Below, piece by piece: positions 17,765-27,388 of a DNA stretch of 64,000 nt (the first letter of the stretch is position 1; each line of letters starts with the position of its first letter). Below the pieces are notes generated by a model. The model searched no databases and was not told the origin of the DNA. It saw only the letters and a program-made list of their open reading frames with translations. The stretch comes from DATFVA01 sp963800255 (GTDB lineage Bacteria; Bacteroidota; Ignavibacteria; Ignavibacteriales; Ignavibacteriaceae). Location of the stretch: assembly GCA_963800255.1 (NCBI GenBank), contig CAWDAK010000008.1:378323-442322 (forward strand), written 5' to 3'. The position numbers and the translations under genes are program-made.

Positions 17765-20635
17765 TCAATAACTGAATGACACGCCAAATGTTATCTGTCT
17801 CGGCAGATTTCTATACATCAGCATATCCGGAAAAGGTGATCCATCTAATTGTTTTGAAGGGAAGACAGAGTAACCCGAATTTACAAAATTGACCCTATCC
17901 TCGGGAGAAGCAGATTTCACTATATCAAGATTCGTCCAGGTATCATTAAATGCATTCCGTACTTCAACAAAGAACGCCGGACGAATAAATCCAAGATCTA
18001 CTTCTTTTCTTATTCTTATATCAGCATTTTTATCTGCATACCTTTCATATTGAGTACCCGCTTCAGAAAATACGTCACTGGCAATATTTTTATTCGGATA
18101 ATATATCTGGTAATCTATTGAAAGCTGGATATCTTTAAATACTCCTCCGAGATATTCGAAATCAGAAGGTGTTGCAAAGGTTAGTCCAAACTTAAGTTTA
18201 GGTTCATCATATACTATCTGGTCGCCTATAAATGTAGTCTGACCTACCTGTATATCTGATCCCGGGGGTATTATAGTTGTAGGATCACCGGAACGGCCGT
18301 TTATACCGCTGGTAAAAGTATAGTTGAGATAACCTCCCCAATAATTTGTTAATGGTTTCCGGACAGAAATCTCAACGCCTTTCGAATCACCATAGTCGCC
18401 GTTACCGGAGGTTTTATACTGACCGCGGTCATATGTATAGACAGTAATGGTTCTAACCGTCTGAGTTATATCTTTGTAATAAGCGGTAACATCGAACACA
18501 ATACCTGAAATATTGTGTTCAATACCAAGTTCATATTCAACTGTTTTACGAGGCTTTAGATCTCTATTTCCCAGGTTAAATACTGTAGGAGTACCTGTTT
18601 CAGGGTCAGTTATGTATGTATTAAGTATGCCCGAAACATAAGAACCTTCTCCATAATCGCCGAAATTTGCCCTCTGAAAGAAGTGACCATACGAAAAATG
18701 CAGGACTGTATTTTCGGAGATTGGATGAGAAATACCAATCCTGGGTGAAAGCTGACTAAAAGTTGAAGTTGGTTCAGTCTGAGGATTCGGGGCAGTACTG
18801 TCACGCTGAGCTGTAATAATACCGAAAGGATCAAAAGGATCCAGGTATTTTTTATCGTTGGGATTATAAAAATCAAACCTCAGACCGGCGTTAACAACAA
18901 GGCCCTCAAACTCAAGTTTTGTTTGAGCGTAAACATTCCCTTCATAAGGGTGATATATACTATTTTCAATTGCCCTGTTTGATTTTGCCTCCTGGAACCG
19001 GTTAAGAATATAATACTCCAGATCGCCGCCTGCTTTAATTTGCGTCCTGGAACTTAACTGAGAGGTAATATCTCCTGACAATGTATAATTAGTATTTTTA
19101 TCCTGTCCCCTGTAATAATAACCCGAAGTATGAAGCCCTATCAGATCACTGTTTCCTCCGGGTATGTCATTTCCTAAAGAATCAACTCCCCTCAGAATAT
19201 CATGCTCGGGTACACCGGTGTCCCAGCCGGGGGCGTCACCGGGAAAGGTTGACTGTGAAGTATAGTCGAATACTCTGCTGAACTGAAGGACGTAAAATGT
19301 ACTCTGACCCAGTACATGAGTAAATTGAAGGGTTTGTCCGTTATTGCTGTTTTCAGGATATCCTGCAAAATCATAGTAAGCATATTTACTTGCAAGTCCG
19401 TAACTTGAGATGAAGGCGGAATTCATATACTCCATACCATCATTGGTATTTTCTTCACCATAAAAACCTGAAGCCATAAATTTCATTTGTGAACTCAGAT
19501 TAAAAGTAAGCTTTGCGGTACCATCCAGCCAGGTTCCCCTGTTCCTGTAACTATTCCCTGTAACGGGAGGAACGTTCCTGTATTTACCAGTAACGAAGAA
19601 AAATAGATCCTTTAAAGGAGTCGGACCGCCCAGTGAAACTTCTGTCTGATAACCGGATTCGTTTGTGTAATCATTAAGAGGCTGATGAGTATTCATATAG
19701 TGGGCATAAGCCTGTTCGGGACTGAACTGACTTGCAGGATCATTTCCGGCAGTTCCATTAAGATCTACCCACTGATCAGGATGGTCAATCCACCACTGCA
19801 GGTGCCGGGCATGTGAATTTTCCCAGTACATCGGCGATGAATAATCATAAAACGCAGTTCCCCAGTGAGGTTTATGTGCCGGTATATACCTCATCTCAGC
19901 GTAACCGCTGAATTTGTTAGAACCTTCCTTTGTAACGATATTAAAAACTCCTGACTGAGCCTGACCGTACTCTGCGTTGAAGGCACCGGTTATAATTTCG
20001 AGTTCCTGGATTGATGAAAGGTTAACATTTGTATACGGTTGATAATTAAGAGGATTGCTTGCACGCATACCATCTATTAAAAAAGCAACCTGATCCAGTG
20101 ATCCTCTCCTTACAGTCAATTCCCCATTTGCATTTACATCTATTCCCGGCAGAGTGCTAAGTACTTCTGTCAGCTGCGTTGTTGGTCTTACTGCAATTTC
20201 CTTGGAAGTGACATAATGCCTGGACGATGTAAGATCTTTTTCAACAAGAGGTCTTTCAGCTGTAACCACAACAGATTCATTAAGCTCAAGAACAGTTTCC
20301 TCCATCTGAAAATCTATCTCTGTGGTATGATTGACACTTACTTCAACTCCGGTCTTAGTTATAGATTTATAACCAATAATTGATGCTTTAACTTCGTAAG
20401 TACCCGGAGGAATATTAAGAATATAGTATTCACCGTTTACATCAGTGGCAGCTCCCATTGATTGTCCCACCAGCTGGACATTGACACCCGGCATAGGATC
20501 GCCGGTACCTTTTTCTATTATTTTCCCGGTGATTTTCCCACCGGAAGCCGCATATACATCATGAGGCATGTTTAATACAAAAAAGATCAGAAATACAACT
20601 GAAGCTATTTTAAAGAAAGTATCATTTGTTTTCAT
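17765..20635 (-). CDS. TonB-dependent receptor with carboxypeptidase-regulatory-like N-terminus
   Basis: Start chosen at ATG 20635, giving MKTNDTFFKIASVVFLIFFVLNM as signal peptide (about 956 residues). A carboxypeptidase-D-regulatory-like beta sandwich (about 30-115, GKITGKIIEKGTGDPMPGVNVQ) is followed by the plug (LPGIDVNANGELTVRRG, FLIDGMRASNPL, NAEYGQAQSGVFNIVTKEG) and a 22-strand barrel ending in FGVSFSY. Such receptors import bulky substrates across the outer membrane with energy from TonB. In Bacteroidota sugar loci a SusD lipoprotein normally follows; here none does. Context implies a glycan or oligosaccharide ligand. Confidence 0.9.
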   Translation of the reverse strand: MKTNDTFFKIASVVFLIFFVLNMPHDVYAASGGKITGKIIEKGTGDPMPGVNVQLVGQSMGAATDVNGEYYILNIPPGTYEVKASIIGYKSITKTGVEVSVNHTTEIDFQMEETVLELNESVVVTAERPLVEKDLTSSRHYVTSKEIAVRPTTQLTEVLSTLPGIDVNANGELTVRRGSLDQVAFLIDGMRASNPLNYQPYTNVNLSSIQELEIITGAFNAEYGQAQSGVFNIVTKEGSNKFSGYAEMRYIPAHKPHWGTAFYDYSSPMYWENSHARHLQWWIDHPDQWVDLNGTAGNDPASQFSPEQAYAHYMNTHQPLNDYTNESGYQTEVSLGGPTPLKDLFFFVTGKYRNVPPVTGNSYRNRGTWLDGTAKLTFNLSSQMKFMASGFYGEENTNDGMEYMNSAFISSYGLASKYAYYDFAGYPENSNNGQTLQFTHVLGQSTFYVLQFSRVFDYTSQSTFPGDAPGWDTGVPEHDILRGVDSLGNDIPGGNSDLIGLHTSGYYYRGQDKNTNYTLSGDITSQLSSRTQIKAGGDLEYYILNRFQEAKSNRAIENSIYHPYEGNVYAQTKLEFEGLVVNAGLRFDFYNPNDKKYLDPFDPFGIITAQRDSTAPNPQTEPTSTFSQLSPRIGISHPISENTVLHFSYGHFFQRANFGDYGEGSYVSGILNTYITDPETGTPTVFNLGNRDLKPRKTVEYELGIEHNISGIVFDVTAYYKDITQTVRTITVYTYDRGQYKTSGNGDYGDSKGVEISVRKPLTNYWGGYLNYTFTSGINGRSGDPTTIIPPGSDIQVGQTTFIGDQIVYDEPKLKFGLTFATPSDFEYLGGVFKDIQLSIDYQIYYPNKNIASDVFSEAGTQYERYADKNADIRIRKEVDLGFIRPAFFVEVRNAFNDTWTNLDIVKSASPEDRVNFVNSGYSVFPSKQLDGSPFPDMLMYRNLPRQITFGVSFSY

Positions 20636-20676
20636 AAGTCTACCTATGTTCAATTGACCGGAATACGTCAGCATTA

Positions 20677-21630
20677 TTAGTTCATTACTATTACTGATTT
20701 GACAAACCCGGCAGGTTTTGTCAGGGCAGCATTGAAGGCTGCTTCAATGTCTTTCAATTCAAATTGGTGGGTTATTAGTTTGTTCATTTTTATTTTGCCG
20801 GCATTCAGTAAATCCATACCGACCCTGGTTCCATTTAGTATTGTTCCAATATCGCGAAAATGTGCGTTGATTATATTAAATGCCATCCAGTTCCAGTAAC
20901 CCAGATCATTTATTTTTCTTTCCCCGGGATGATATCCGAAAATAACAAGCTTTCCTTCCATCCTGCAGATTTGAGGGGCAAGGTCTAGAGTTGCCTGAAC
21001 TCCGCCTACTTCAAAACTTATATCAACTCCCTTTCCATCTGTCATCTTTTTCACCTTAACCGCGGCATCCTCTTTTGCAGAATTGATAACTTCATCGGCA
21101 CCAAGTTCTTTTGCAAGGTCGAGCATTTCCTCCCTGATATCAATTGCGATAATTTTTGAGGCGCCTCTTAGTTTTAATTCCTGGAGAAGTATGAGCCCCA
21201 TAAAACCAGTACCGACAAGAGCAATAGTATCGTTCATCTGGACATTAGTTCTGATGACACCATTGGTGGTACAGGCTATAGGCTCAGCCATTGCTTCTAT
21301 AAAAGTTATGTTATCATTTATTTTGAAAACCATTTCCCGGTCTACAGCTATTTCTTCGGCATAACCTTTACCGTCAGCCCATGCAGCAACCCTGTCTCCT
21401 TCTTTTAAATCTTTTACGGATGATCCCGTTCTTATTACTTCACCCGCTACTTCGTGCCCTATAAATCTCGGGTACTCGAGTCCGCTTATTTTCTTATCCC
21501 ACTGATGAATTTCAGAATGACAGACGCCGCATGCTCTGATTTTTAATAAGACTTCGTTTTCTTTAATACCGGGAGTAGAACGGTCCTCAATTTTCCAATC
21601 GTGAGGTCCGTATAGTACAGCAGCTTTCAT
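20677..21630 (-). CDS. Zinc-binding medium-chain alcohol/polyol dehydrogenase
   Basis: Start set at ATG 21630 (MKAAVLYGPHDWKIEDR, the canonical opening of the family), about 317 residues. Catalytic zinc ligands are visible: Cys in ACGVCHSEIHQW and His-Glu in FIGHEVAGEV. The four-cysteine structural zinc lobe is absent, as in some sorbitol-type members. The Rossmann motif is LVGTGFMGLI with a following IAIDIREEM, whose acidic residue favours NAD over NADP. It probably oxidises a sugar alcohol or secondary alcohol from the imported glycan. It sits between the TonB receptor and the CBM protein. Confidence 0.85.
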   Translation of the reverse strand: MKAAVLYGPHDWKIEDRSTPGIKENEVLLKIRACGVCHSEIHQWDKKISGLEYPRFIGHEVAGEVIRTGSSVKDLKEGDRVAAWADGKGYAEEIAVDREMVFKINDNITFIEAMAEPIACTTNGVIRTNVQMNDTIALVGTGFMGLILLQELKLRGASKIIAIDIREEMLDLAKELGADEVINSAKEDAAVKVKKMTDGKGVDISFEVGGVQATLDLAPQICRMEGKLVIFGYHPGERKINDLGYWNWMAFNIINAHFRDIGTILNGTRVGMDLLNAGKIKMNKLITHQFELKDIEAAFNAALTKPAGFVKSVIVMN

Positions 21631-21710
21631 AAAAATTTTTTCCGTTTGAATAAATCTATGCGGCAGATTCCTCCGCCGCATAGGAACTACAGGTTATTTT
21701 ACTTAAGTGG

Positions 21711-23672
21711 TTATTTTACCAACAACATTTTTCTAGAAATCTGGACATTTCCTGCTTCAAGTTTATACAGGTAAATGCCGCTGGCAAGTCTGCTTGCATC
21801 GAAATTAACCGAATGGGTACCAGCCGAGAAATTCTGGTTATTTACCAGGGTAGTAACTAACTGTCCGAGTATATTATAAACCCGGAGAGAAACATTACTT
21901 CTTTCCGGCATATCGAACTTTATGGTTGTGCTGGGGTTGAAAGGATTCGGATAGTTCTGATACAGGCTGAACCTGTCAGGGATCTGCTGAGCCTGGTCAC
22001 CGGGAGCAATTCCTGTTACAGGCGAACCGAAATTAAGAACAGCCCAATATTCAGAATTTGCAAGGTTGAAGTATCCAGGATCACCATTTCCGTAAGGATC
22101 TGTGAATGGTTCATTCGGTACATTCGGCTGCCAGGTCCAGTAAGCATAAGCATCGCCATAGAGCGCATCTGTATAGCTGGATCCGAAGCTGCCTCCCATA
22201 TTGTATCCTATGCAGGATTGGTTAGCCACATTAGGATTATAGATTTTCATTTCCATATCCCAGACACCCGTATTAGTATCGATTACGGCAGCCCACTGAG
22301 CATAGTCACTGGCAAAGAAAACCCTCTGTGAATCACCATAGCAGATTGAACCGCGGAATTCTTCAGGAATATAAGTGGTATCTCCGCCATTCAGGGTCAT
22401 CTCAGGTCCCAGAACCCAGTAATGATAAGGACCATCAGGTGCAGCGTAAGAATTACCGTCATACCAGCCCTTCATATCCATTCCCAACCTGTTAGATAAA
22501 CTTATGAACAGCTGATCGCCTGTCCATTTACCGTTCCAGTAAAGGTTCGTAGAATCATTATGGAATTCATCCCAATGAACAAATACATAGAGATAGTTAT
22601 CTGACCAGAGCAATTTAGCATCAAGTGCATCCAGATCAGGTTCAGTTAGTCCATCACGATAATAATAGTTGGTCCAGACATCATAACCGGAATTTGTAAT
22701 CATCCCGATATCGGCGGCACTCTGCCAATCTGATTCATCCATCATACCGTCAACGGTTATGTTCGCTCTCTGAACCCCTGGTACGTCAACCTCACGCCTG
22801 GTGATATCGTCGCTGCCGGGTGTAAATTTAAGAATTGCCCAATAATTTGAATTTGCAAGGTTATACTGACCAGGGTCGCCATTTCCAACAGGATCGGTAA
22901 ACGGCTCATCTGCTACATTAGGCTGCCAGGTAAAATAAGCATATGCATCGCCGTATAGAGCATCTGTATAGCTTGAACCGGCACTTCCGCCAATGTTAAA
23001 TCCGATGCGTGATTGAGCATTTACATTAGGATTGTAAATTGCCATTTCCATATCCCATACACCTGTATTGGTATCGATAACCGCAGCCCATCTTGCAATA
23101 TCAGAAGCATGGAAAATCTGGAGTGAATCTGATTGATCAATACATTTTCTGTACTCTTCAGGAACATAAGTAGTATCCCCGCCATTCAGCGTCACATCAG
23201 AGCCTAATATCCAGAAGTGATATGGACCGTCAGGAGCTGCATAGGAATTTCCATCGTACCATCCCTGCATATTCCTTGCTATGCGGTTAGAAAGACTTAC
23301 AAATAATTGATCACCTGTCCATTTGCCATTCCAATAAAGGTTGGTGGAATCATTATGGAATTCATCCCAATGGACGAAAACGTATAATGTATCTTTCGAC
23401 CACAGCATTCTGCCATAAAGTGCATCGAAATCAGGTTCTGTCAGACCATCGCGGTAATAATAGTCAGCATAAATCTCATAACCACTGTTAGTTACCAGAT
23501 CAGCATGAGCCGCATTACTCCATTCAGCCTCATTCATCATACCATCAATAGTTATTGCTCCGGAGTCGACTTTAGGAACGTCAACTTCCTTCCTTATGTA
23601 ATCCTGAGCAAAAACAGATGTTGTACCAATTATGAGCAGGAGCCAGAAAGATAGTAACTTGAACTTACTCAT
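21711..23672 (-). CDS. T9SS-exported protein with two tandem CBM9-like carbohydrate-binding domains
   Basis: 653 residues. A signal peptide (MSKFKLLSFWLLLIIGTTSVFAQ) is followed by two near-identical copies of a roughly 280-residue domain. Both begin with RREVDVP/RKEVDVP, then IDGMM(N/D)E, DTLYVFVHWDEFHNDS, GKWTGDQLF and NGGDTTY. This is the DOMON/CBM9-like beta sandwich that binds carbohydrate. The C-terminus is a complete T9SS type A sorting domain (YQNYPNPFNPSTT ... SRKMLLVK). It is likely anchored on the cell surface as the glycan-binding component that a SusD would otherwise supply. The duplication is also visible in the DNA (about 22020-22800 against 22840-23600). Confidence 0.8.
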   Translation of the reverse strand: MSKFKLLSFWLLLIIGTTSVFAQDYIRKEVDVPKVDSGAITIDGMMNEAEWSNAAHADLVTNSGYEIYADYYYRDGLTEPDFDALYGRMLWSKDTLYVFVHWDEFHNDSTNLYWNGKWTGDQLFVSLSNRIARNMQGWYDGNSYAAPDGPYHFWILGSDVTLNGGDTTYVPEEYRKCIDQSDSLQIFHASDIARWAAVIDTNTGVWDMEMAIYNPNVNAQSRIGFNIGGSAGSSYTDALYGDAYAYFTWQPNVADEPFTDPVGNGDPGQYNLANSNYWAILKFTPGSDDITRREVDVPGVQRANITVDGMMDESDWQSAADIGMITNSGYDVWTNYYYRDGLTEPDLDALDAKLLWSDNYLYVFVHWDEFHNDSTNLYWNGKWTGDQLFISLSNRLGMDMKGWYDGNSYAAPDGPYHYWVLGPEMTLNGGDTTYIPEEFRGSICYGDSQRVFFASDYAQWAAVIDTNTGVWDMEMKIYNPNVANQSCIGYNMGGSFGSSYTDALYGDAYAYWTWQPNVPNEPFTDPYGNGDPGYFNLANSEYWAVLNFGSPVTGIAPGDQAQQIPDRFSLYQNYPNPFNPSTTIKFDMPERSNVSLRVYNILGQLVTTLVNNQNFSAGTHSVNFDASRLASGIYLYKLEAGNVQISRKMLLVK

Positions 23673-23740
23673 TTTAACCTCCCGGTTTTTTGATTGTGAA
23701 TTAGTTTATTTACGAGTCCCAGATCATTTTATTTAAGATA

Positions 23741-25033
23741 TTAAAGCTTATACCTGATGGTAATTGCCGGAATAACAAGATCGGAATTATAAATTCCGTT
23801 GAAGCCTGTTTTTGTTCCTTCTATTTTCTTATCAACGCCAAAAGCGTATGAAACTGAAAGGTCTGCTGAAAGGTTCTCATCAACATATCCTAATCCCAGG
23901 GAAACACGATGCTGATCTACAGAGGGGAACAAATATGAATAGGTTGATTCTGAATTCGGACTCTGGCTGAAGCGATAACCTAATCTCAGGTGAATCTCAG
24001 AGAGTAGAAATTCAAGTCCGAATCCTGCATCGATTGTGTTTTGAAAATCCAAGTTAAATTCTGTAGTGTTTATTCCGCTCAATGTATCAATACCTGGGGC
24101 ATTATTCTGCCACACAGGATTGTTAAAATCATAGGTTATGCTTTTCTGCGTACCCGACCACATACTATATTGTATGTCTGCATTAGCGATTATATTTTCG
24201 TTGAGTTTGTAAACCATTCCAGCACCAGCCACCCATGGCATCTCAAATTTGGAAGACAAATCTGCCGTGGAGGAGGCTGAATCAAGATCAGTGAAAAATT
24301 CTGTATCAGCACTTCCGGATAAATCAGCTGAAAATCCGCTCCTTGCCATAACACCAATCTGCAGATCTGTACCGGCTTCATATAAAAAACCAAGTCCGAA
24401 TCCGTATGTCCATGCATCTTCATTATAGTGAAACTGGTACGAAGCTAATCCTGTACTAAGACTGTCGAACCATGAGGGATTCTCCTGCGGAAACGCGGTT
24501 TCCTGTTTAACCTGGTAAGCACTTACGGTTACACCTATTGTCAGATTGTTAAAACGTAAGGCTCCGGATACAGAAGCAGCATCGATTTTAATTCTATTAT
24601 AAAGATTAAATGCAGAGGTGGAAGTAGTTGAGTCAGTCTGCTGCAATGCCAGGAAAGGCCATTCTACATTATAGTTGAATGCTCTTCCATACGACAGGCT
24701 GACAATTAAGTCGGGGGAAAAAGCCCAGCCCAATCCGCCCTCTAATGCGAAATGGTCATTCTCATATGATTTATGTAAACCTTTCGTATCGCCTTCAAAC
24801 TTCTGCTGGCCCACCAGGTCTGCAATAGTTAATTCAAGGTATTTATCAGAAATCCTGATAAGTCCGGCAGGGTTGCCCAGCACAGAATTGAGTCCATCTC
24901 CGCCCGCAAAATAAAGTCCATCGAGGGAAAGTGTCTTTGCTCCAGGGATAACATTAAGATCTGCTCCGCCTGCAAACAGGTTAGAACCGGTCAATAGTAT
25001 ACCTATTATAATTAAACTTATTTTAGATCCCAT
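23741..25033 (-). CDS. OmpP1/FadL-like outer-membrane beta-barrel protein
   Basis: 430 residues with an N-terminal signal peptide (MGSKISLIIIGILLTGSNLFAGG). It then has the conserved start of this superfamily, in which a small apolar plug precedes SVLGNPAGLIRI, followed by repeated amphipathic strands (LGWAFSPDLIVSLSYGRAF, LRLGYRFSQSP, HRVSLGLGYVDENL) and a C-terminal YKL. FadL-type barrels pass hydrophobic compounds through the outer membrane; Ignavibacterial relatives in sugar loci have no known ligand. GGAGAAG lies just upstream of the ATG. The gene stands 20 bases after the lipoprotein gene, in one transcription unit. Confidence 0.65.
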   Translation of the reverse strand: MGSKISLIIIGILLTGSNLFAGGADLNVIPGAKTLSLDGLYFAGGDGLNSVLGNPAGLIRISDKYLELTIADLVGQQKFEGDTKGLHKSYENDHFALEGGLGWAFSPDLIVSLSYGRAFNYNVEWPFLALQQTDSTTSTSAFNLYNRIKIDAASVSGALRFNNLTIGVTVSAYQVKQETAFPQENPSWFDSLSTGLASYQFHYNEDAWTYGFGLGFLYEAGTDLQIGVMARSGFSADLSGSADTEFFTDLDSASSTADLSSKFEMPWVAGAGMVYKLNENIIANADIQYSMWSGTQKSITYDFNNPVWQNNAPGIDTLSGINTTEFNLDFQNTIDAGFGLEFLLSEIHLRLGYRFSQSPNSESTYSYLFPSVDQHRVSLGLGYVDENLSADLSVSYAFGVDKKIEGTKTGFNGIYNSDLVIPAITIRYKL

Positions 25034-25053
25034 TATCTTCTCCTGGTTTGAGT

Positions 25054-26004
25054 TTAATTGGTATTAAAAGTAACATAGGCATAATAATCAGTTACCCTAG
25101 TTCTGCCTTCCCCGTCCCAAAACCTGTTAGCTATCCAGATGTAATAAGAAGTATTTCTTTTTAAACCGCCTTCAATATAAGGAGTGAATACAAATGTTTC
25201 GGGTAAGTCCTGTCCTGCAATTACTGGCGATGCTATCACGTTCTTCTTGCCATAATAAGTACCGCCGGCACTATCACTTACGGAGTATACTTCCCAGGCT
25301 ATTGCTGAACCATTGTATTGACTGCCTTCTGTAATTCCAATAGCGGCTATTAACGAATCCTGGACCTGTGTTATTTGCCAGGAGATTAAAGGATTATTAC
25401 TTGTTCTCGGCTGTTCAACTGAAATCGTTCCTAATTTTCCACGGGATTCTATATTATAGATATTGACGTAGTTATCCAGATTTTGAGTTATTTGAAAATA
25501 ATCCCGGGGTGAAAATCTGACGGTATCCCCATTTGACTGATAATTTGTAATCGAAGAATCAAGCACGATTATTTTATTCTGCTCTGAAGAAATCTTACTC
25601 CAGTTTTCAGCTTTCATTATCCAGAAAGTGTATGTACTGTCTTCAATCAGGGTATCAAGAAAACTCCCGTTATACTGACTCGTCAGATCCTGGGCTCCTG
25701 CAGGAAGCACACCGTACTGTACAGGAAAATGAATCTGGTTATCCGCCTTGTAAATCAACCAGATAAGGCTGGAATCAATAGCCGCATGCGTTCCCCTGTT
25801 TACCCCCAAAACGGTTACATATCCACCCAGCCAGGTGACTTTAGGGGTAAAAGAACTATCCTGGATCATTATCTCTGACAATCCGTCTGATCCTGCATAA
25901 GGGGCCAGGGTATTGTCTTCTTTATTGCAGGAGAAAAATATCATTGCCGTCAGAATAACTGATACTACGGGGATGACGGTCAACTTTGTAAAATAACTTT
26001 TCAT
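25054..26004 (-). CDS. Uncharacterised lipoprotein with fibronectin-like repeats
   Basis: 316 residues with a lipoprotein signal (VILTAMIFFSCNKED, cysteine near 26). I do not recognise a named family. Three stretches share the pattern of a fibronectin-type fold with WLIYKADNQIHF, WIMKAENWSK and WEVYSVSDSAGG, followed by strands ending in YYIWIANRFWDGEGRTRVTDYYAYVTF. Acidic residues after the lipid cysteine (KED) resemble the Bacteroidota surface-export signal, so the protein may face outward. Its position between the GWxTD gene and the barrel gene suggests a role in glycan capture or envelope assembly. Confidence 0.55.
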   Translation of the reverse strand: MKSYFTKLTVIPVVSVILTAMIFFSCNKEDNTLAPYAGSDGLSEIMIQDSSFTPKVTWLGGYVTVLGVNRGTHAAIDSSLIWLIYKADNQIHFPVQYGVLPAGAQDLTSQYNGSFLDTLIEDSTYTFWIMKAENWSKISSEQNKIIVLDSSITNYQSNGDTVRFSPRDYFQITQNLDNYVNIYNIESRGKLGTISVEQPRTSNNPLISWQITQVQDSLIAAIGITEGSQYNGSAIAWEVYSVSDSAGGTYYGKKNVIASPVIAGQDLPETFVFTPYIEGGLKRNTSYYIWIANRFWDGEGRTRVTDYYAYVTFNTN

Positions 26005-26040
26005 AAGGTCTTATTCCTTATATATTAATCTTGTCTATAA

Positions 26041-26583
26041 TTAATGGAGATACTCTCTCCAGTTTGGATCAGAAATTTCTCCCTCTTTGGTAGAATGGAT
26101 TAATGTATAATTTCCATTCCCCCTGAGATCGGCAAATACAAAAACGAAATTTTTATCTTGATTGTATTTCCAGACTTCATAACTTTTTGTTCCGGCTTCA
26201 GTGGAGTGACTCTCAATATCGTCAGGCATCCCGTATTTTATCAGTACTCTGCCCCTGTCTGACTTCCAGCCCTCTTTCCCTGCCCACTTAAAATTTGTAT
26301 TTGCATAATGGAATCGCTCCATCACCTTACGAAGGTATTCATTTTCGGGGGTTCCGGGTACAGGATCTTTCTCTGCCCAAAAGTTGATTACATAATGAGC
26401 TTTGCCCGTGAGATCGAGATTTTTATAGTTATTATAATCTTCCGGTGTACCTATATACTTAATAAGGCCGCCTTCAATTTCTGCTTCTTCTTCGGTGAGG
26501 CGGGTTTGATGAACTACTGAATCCATCTGGATAATTTCAAAAGATCTAGATTGAGAAACGCTGTTATCCCCGGTAGGAATCAC
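26041..26583 (-). CDS. GWxTD domain protein, C-terminal part of a frameshifted gene
   Basis: This frame holds the GWxTD domain. HYVINFWAEKDPVPGTPENEY is followed by FKWAGKEGWKSDRGRVLIKYG, MPDDIESH, SYEVWKYN and FVFADLRGNGNYTLIHS. The residues around KEGWKSDRGR give the family its name, with Lys-Ser for the usual variable pair. The domain is found in secreted or periplasmic proteins of Bacteroidota, Ignavibacteria and Acidobacteria and its biochemical role is unknown. The protein is joined to 26564-27388 by deleting one G from the GGGG run at about 26570-26573, which turns YRG-stop into YRDNSVSQS. Confidence 0.7.
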   Translation of the reverse strand: MIPTGDNSVSQSRSFEIIQMDSVVHQTRLTEEEAEIEGGLIKYIGTPEDYNNYKNLDLTGKAHYVINFWAEKDPVPGTPENEYLRKVMERFHYANTNFKWAGKEGWKSDRGRVLIKYGMPDDIESHSTEAGTKSYEVWKYNQDKNFVFVFADLRGNGNYTLIHSTKEGEISDPNWREYLH

Positions 26584-27388
26584 TGACTGATATATTCAGA
26601 TTATAGACACCGGTCGGAAGTTTCGATACATTAATTCCATGCGTTATACTGACATTTCCGGCTTTTTTATCATAGTCAATACCTGACAATTTTTTAACAA
26701 TTTTTCCGGTATTGTCCATGATCGTATATTCTCCGGCTATATTTTCATCGCCGGGTTTGTTATATACCTCATAAAAAAAAGTGAGCTGCGAGTTCAATGC
26801 TCCGTATCTTCTCCAGGGATTGGGAAATACTTTTTTATCCCCTTTCACGAAAGGCGAGCTATCAACACCATTGCTCACACCGGAAACAAATTCAATCTGG
26901 CTGATAGAAAATGTACCGGCATCAAATTCCGGAACAGTAAGATTGAACTTTGCTTCTCCTTTTTTCTGAATTCCCTGTACTGAAACTTTTACCTTAACGT
27001 TATAAGTCCCGGGATTCATAAGTTCCGCCCACTGGTCATAAACAACAAGACGGTTAGATTTCGTTGAATCCCGGGGAAGGAGAGCGTTCGTATTCCATTG
27101 TTTATCATATACTGTTTTTCCATCCAGTGGATTACTTATTGCTGATTCTATTGTGAATTCTTTCACTGAATCTGTACCTGAAGCATCGCCTGAAATCTGG
27201 TCAGAAAAAAACATCAAATAAAACTCTGTATAACTTTTGTTCTCTTTTCCCATAAATGAAGCATAATCAACATAGAACTGCAGATCGCCTTTGCTAACTG
27301 CAGGTGAATCCTGTGCATAACAATTAACCGCAGCAATGAAGGCAGTTAAAAGTATAATTATTGGTTTTTTATTATTCTTTAAGTCCAC
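26564..27388 (-). CDS. GWxTD domain protein, N-terminal part of a frameshifted gene
   Basis: 274 residues with a signal peptide (IIILLTAFIAAVNCYAQ), then two beta-sandwich modules (about 30-160 and 180-270). The second contains KVFPNPWRRYGALNSQLTFFYEVYN and LPTGVYNLNISVSDS, the Ig-like region that precedes the GWxTD domain in full-length members. It stops at SYRG just where the other frame continues. The start overlaps the end of the MalG-like permease by 17 bases. Together the two parts would encode about 449 residues. Confidence 0.65.
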   Translation of the reverse strand: MDLKNNKKPIIILLTAFIAAVNCYAQDSPAVSKGDLQFYVDYASFMGKENKSYTEFYLMFFSDQISGDASGTDSVKEFTIESAISNPLDGKTVYDKQWNTNALLPRDSTKSNRLVVYDQWAELMNPGTYNVKVKVSVQGIQKKGEAKFNLTVPEFDAGTFSISQIEFVSGVSNGVDSSPFVKGDKKVFPNPWRRYGALNSQLTFFYEVYNKPGDENIAGEYTIMDNTGKIVKKLSGIDYDKKAGNVSITHGINVSKLPTGVYNLNISVSDSYRG

